55,080 nucleotides of DNA from positions 14,497-69,576 of the forward strand of contig JAJQHZ010000055.1 in the NCBI GenBank assembly GCA_021199475.1, written 5' to 3'. Below the pieces are notes generated by a model. It saw only the letters and a program-made list of their open reading frames with translations, was not told where the DNA came from and ran no database searches. Below are positions 52,792 to 55,080 of this stretch, in pieces; position 1 is the first letter of the stretch; each line of letters begins with the position of its first letter. The translations under genes were made by a program, and so were the position numbers. Source of the stretch: Lachnospiraceae bacterium. GTDB lineage: Bacteria > Bacillota > Clostridia > Lachnospirales > Lachnospiraceae.

Positions 52792-52816
52792 GGTCTTCGC
52801 ACTTGCTGCGAAGACC
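52792..52816 (+). other. Leader hairpin upstream of yicC
   Basis: GGTCTTCGC (52792-52800) pairs perfectly with GCGAAGACC (52808-52816), 7-base loop. There is no U-tract, so it is not a standard terminator. A further TATAAT at 52835-52840 lacks a matching -35. Confidence 0.6.
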
Positions 52817-52927
52817 GTATGAAAACCGATTGCGTATAATCAATGGGCAGTCGTGGTATGTTCTCTGCGGGTTCAATGGGGGAACCGCAGACGATACATG
52901 TGCTGGAACAGCCCGAAAGGAACAGCT

Positions 52928-53806
52928 ATGATAAAAAGTATGACAGGCTTTGGCAGATGCGAATGCCTGAAGGAGAACAAAAAGTTTACGGTAGAGGTTC
53001 GCGCGGTCAATCACCGCTATTTTGATGTGAGCATCAAAATGCCGAAAAAATTCGCTTTTTTTGAGTCGGCGATCCGTACCGAGCTGAAAAGCTTTGTACA
53101 GCGCGGGAAGGTGGATCTGTTTGTGACCTATGAGGATTACGCGGAAGAAAATGTCGCACTGAATTACAATGAAGCACTTGCGGCCAAATATATGGAATAT
53201 TTTGGCCGGATGTCGGAACAGTTTGGCATCTCGAACGATGTGAGCGCATCCGTCCTTGGCCGGTGTCCGGAGGTCTTTTCGATGGAAGAGCAGGAGATTG
53301 ATGAGGAGGCACTCTGGGCCGGACTGCGGGAGGCGATCCGCGGGGCCTGCGAGCAGCTGCTGGCTGCCCGGGAAAAAGAAGGGGAATCTCTGAAAAAGGA
53401 TATTCTTGACAAACTCGCGGGAATGGACGAAAATGTAACTCTCATAGAGACCCGCTATCCGCAGATTGTCGCAGAATACCGTGAGAAGCTTACGGATAAG
53501 GTAAAAGAGCTGCTCGCCGACACGCAGATGGAGGAGTCGCGGATTGCCGCCGAGGTTGTGATCTTTTCGGACAAAATCTGTACTGATGAGGAGACGGTTC
53601 GTCTGCGCAGCCATATACACACGATGCAGGATACCCTGCTCGAGGGCGGTGCGGTCGGACGGAAGCTGGATTTCATCGCGCAGGAGATGAACCGCGAGGC
53701 GAACACCATTCTCTCCAAGGCAAATGATCTGGAGACCTCGAACATTGCGATCGATCTGAAGACAGATATTGAAAAGATCCGTGAGCAGATACAAAACATA
53801 GAATGA
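52928..53806 (+). CDS. yicC: YicC family endoribonuclease
   Basis: The 292-residue protein matches YicC/YloC along its length: IKSMTGFGRCE start, VEVRAVNHRYFDVSIKMP, and the C-terminal EGGAVGRKLDFIAQEMNREANTILSKAND block, which carries acidic and His residues used by this RNase family. The usual order yicC-remA-gmk is kept. ATG 52928 has GAAAGGA upstream; a longer frame upstream is not family sequence. Confidence 0.95.
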   Translation: MIKSMTGFGRCECLKENKKFTVEVRAVNHRYFDVSIKMPKKFAFFESAIRTELKSFVQRGKVDLFVTYEDYAEENVALNYNEALAAKYMEYFGRMSEQFGISNDVSASVLGRCPEVFSMEEQEIDEEALWAGLREAIRGACEQLLAAREKEGESLKKDILDKLAGMDENVTLIETRYPQIVAEYREKLTDKVKELLADTQMEESRIAAEVVIFSDKICTDEETVRLRSHIHTMQDTLLEGGAVGRKLDFIAQEMNREANTILSKANDLETSNIAIDLKTDIEKIREQIQNIE

Positions 53807-53841
53807 GACAGGTCGAACCGGCCAAGAGCAGAGGGCAGACG

Positions 53842-54147
53842 ATGGCAGAGTTAATCAATATCGGATTCGGCAATCTGATTAATACGGAAAAGGTAATCGC
53901 GGTGGTGAACCCGGACGCAGCGCCGATCAAGCGCATGGTGCAGAACGCGAAGGAGCAGCAGCGTGTGATTGACGCGACGCAGGGGCGCAGGACAAAGGCT
54001 GTGATCGTCATGGAGACCGAGCAGATCGTGCTCTCGGCCGTACAGCCGGACACCATCGCGCGGCGGCTGAATATGCCTGTGCGTGGGAAACGGGCCGGCA
54101 CGGCGGAGATGGAGGAGGAAGCACCTTCGCCTGTATCGGGCGGATGA
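53842..54147 (+). CDS. remA: RemA (DUF370) DNA-binding regulator
   Basis: RemA of Bacillus activates biofilm and osmoprotection genes by binding DNA as a ring. The sequence begins LINIGFGNLINTEKVIAVVNPDAAPIKRM, the family hallmark, and has GRRTKAVIVME near the middle. It has about 12 extra residues at the C-terminus. The start ATG 53842 has GAGGGC close upstream; ATG 53803, which overlaps the yicC stop, is a possible but weaker alternative. Position between yicC and gmk supports the call. Confidence 0.93.
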   Translation: MAELINIGFGNLINTEKVIAVVNPDAAPIKRMVQNAKEQQRVIDATQGRRTKAVIVMETEQIVLSAVQPDTIARRLNMPVRGKRAGTAEMEEEAPSPVSGG

Positions 54148-54271
54148 AAGCAGCCGCCGGTGATTTCTGGCCGGTGTGGATGGCAGAGAAGCTGTCCGGC
54201 AGAGGCAGCCGCCTAAGGCAGGGAATTCATGTATGGGCTGCCGGGAGGAACGATGGAAGGGAGATTGATAT

Positions 54272-54916
54272 ATGGACAGGAAGGGGATACTGATCGTAGT
54301 ATCCGGATATTCCGGAGTGGGGAAAGGCACATTGATTAAAAAGCTGACTTCACGCTATGATCAGTACGCGTTGTCGATTTCTGCGACAACCAGGGTGCCG
54401 CGGGAAGGCGAGGCGGACGGACGGGAATATTTTTTTAAGACGGAAGAAGAATTTAAGGAGCTGGCCGATGCAGGGCGCCTGTTTGAATATGCCCGCTACT
54501 GTGATCATTATTATGGAACGCCGAAGGATTACGTAGAGGAGCAGCTTGAGCAGGGGCGCGATGTGATTCTGGAGATAGAGCAGCAGGGAGCGCTCAAGGT
54601 GAAGGAACAGAATCCCGATGCCCTGATGCTGTTTGTGATGCCGCCGGACGCCAAAACGCTGGTGGAGCGCCTTCACGGCCGGGACACGGAGACGGAGGAA
54701 GTGATTTGGCAGAGACTCTCTCAGGCGGTAGAAGAGTCGAAATACGTAGACCGTTATGATTATATGATTGTGAATGACGATCTGGAGCGGGCTGTGGAGG
54801 AAGTGCATCAGCTGATTGAGAGCCAGCATATGATGATCAGCAGGAACCTGGATTTTGCAAAGCAGATACGGGAGGAACTGATAGGACTGGCGGGAACGCT
54901 TAGCGCGAAAGCCTGA
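54272..54916 (+). CDS. gmk: Guanylate kinase
   Basis: Gmk phosphorylates GMP or dGMP with ATP. It has the P-loop GYSGVGKGT, SATTRVPREGEADGREYFF (GMP binding), the YGTPKDYVEEQLEQGRDVILEIEQQGA segment, and a normal length of 214. AAGGGAG precedes the ATG. The 124 bases before it hold no gene. Confidence 0.97.
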   Translation: MDRKGILIVVSGYSGVGKGTLIKKLTSRYDQYALSISATTRVPREGEADGREYFFKTEEEFKELADAGRLFEYARYCDHYYGTPKDYVEEQLEQGRDVILEIEQQGALKVKEQNPDALMLFVMPPDAKTLVERLHGRDTETEEVIWQRLSQAVEESKYVDRYDYMIVNDDLERAVEEVHQLIESQHMMISRNLDFAKQIREELIGLAGTLSAKA

Positions 54917-55080
54917 GAATCTGCTGAAATTCCATGTGCATTTTGCCTGCTCTTACTGTTCGGTATTCAGTTGATGAGCGAATGCAGACAAAAGCAAATG
55001 CAAACAAAAGCAGAAACAGATAAACACCTGAATCCGTGAAGTTGATGATTTTTTATTGCCGAGCTGCTCTAAATTCGGAA
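54917..55080. other. Non-coding end of the window
   Basis: After the gmk stop I see no terminator, coding frame or repeat other than a short AGCAAATGCAAACAAAAGC-like stretch. The next gene in Firmicutes would usually be rpoZ, but its start is not visible here. Confidence 0.4.

Noticed and set aside
1-55080. Mobile elements, CRISPR arrays, tRNA or rRNA genes
   Set aside because: I found no transposase or integrase frames, no regularly spaced 25-40 bp repeats with unique spacers, and no cloverleaf or rRNA-like sequence; the tandem arrays noted above have no spacers.

Overview
The window is a chromosomal segment of a Gram-positive anaerobe of the class Clostridia, most likely a Lachnospiraceae relative. 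The evidence is a T-box leader, strong AGGAGG ribosome sites, a YesN/YesM-type two-component pair, the LL-diaminopimelate aminotransferase route to lysine, an archaeal-type AspRS with GatCAB, SH3b lipoproteins, and the Firmicute gene order yicC-remA-gmk. Base composition is moderately GC-rich by eye, except for an AT-richer patch around 44.7-46.3 kb. Nearly all genes are on the plus strand; only a small lipoprotein (294-791) and a GntR/LacI-type repressor (8120-9238) are on the minus strand. I see no rRNA, tRNA, CRISPR array, prophage or insertion sequence.

Layout. 1-3.7 kb: the end of a methyltransferase, a lipoprotein, and an LtaS-like membrane sulfatase. 3.7-14.5 kb: a furanose-sugar locus with an AraC-type response regulator, a histidine kinase, a sugar-binding lipoprotein, a GntR/LacI repressor, a second paralogous binding protein, one ATPase and two permeases. 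This closely resembles an AraPST three-component sensor plus a YtfQRT-YjfF transporter. 14.9-18.7 kb: a Na/Pi cotransporter, then glnA behind an antiterminator/terminator leader, followed by an ANTAR-domain regulator. 18.9-23.7 kb: dapF, dapL, a histidine phosphatase and AlaX. 23.7-31.5 kb: a T-box leader whose specifier loop reads GAAC (overlapping GAA and AAC), driving aspS2, an unknown zinc-ribbon membrane protein, gatCAB and an amidohydrolase.

31.7-37.5 kb: two secreted SH3b proteins, then an MBOAT acyltransferase with its AlgJ/AlgX-like partner, which together look like a surface-modification module. 37.7-43.7 kb: a CPA2 antiporter, a PfkB sugar kinase, a PepV-type dipeptidase and RqcH, ending in a terminator. 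44-46.3 kb: two small unknown coupled genes, an array of three identical palindromes spaced exactly 32 bp, and an AAA/DUF4143 ATPase. 46.4-52.7 kb: an NlpC/P60-like secreted protein and a very large SNF2 helicase with SWIM zinc fingers. 52.9-54.9 kb: yicC, remA and gmk.

The main observations are RNA-level control and protein architecture. The transamidation operon has a probable two-codon T-box. glnA has a leader in which two hairpins exclude each other, next to an ANTAR regulator gene. At least seven conserved enzymes carry low-complexity hydrophilic insertions or tails that their families normally lack, which suggests a lineage-wide tendency to expand surface loops.
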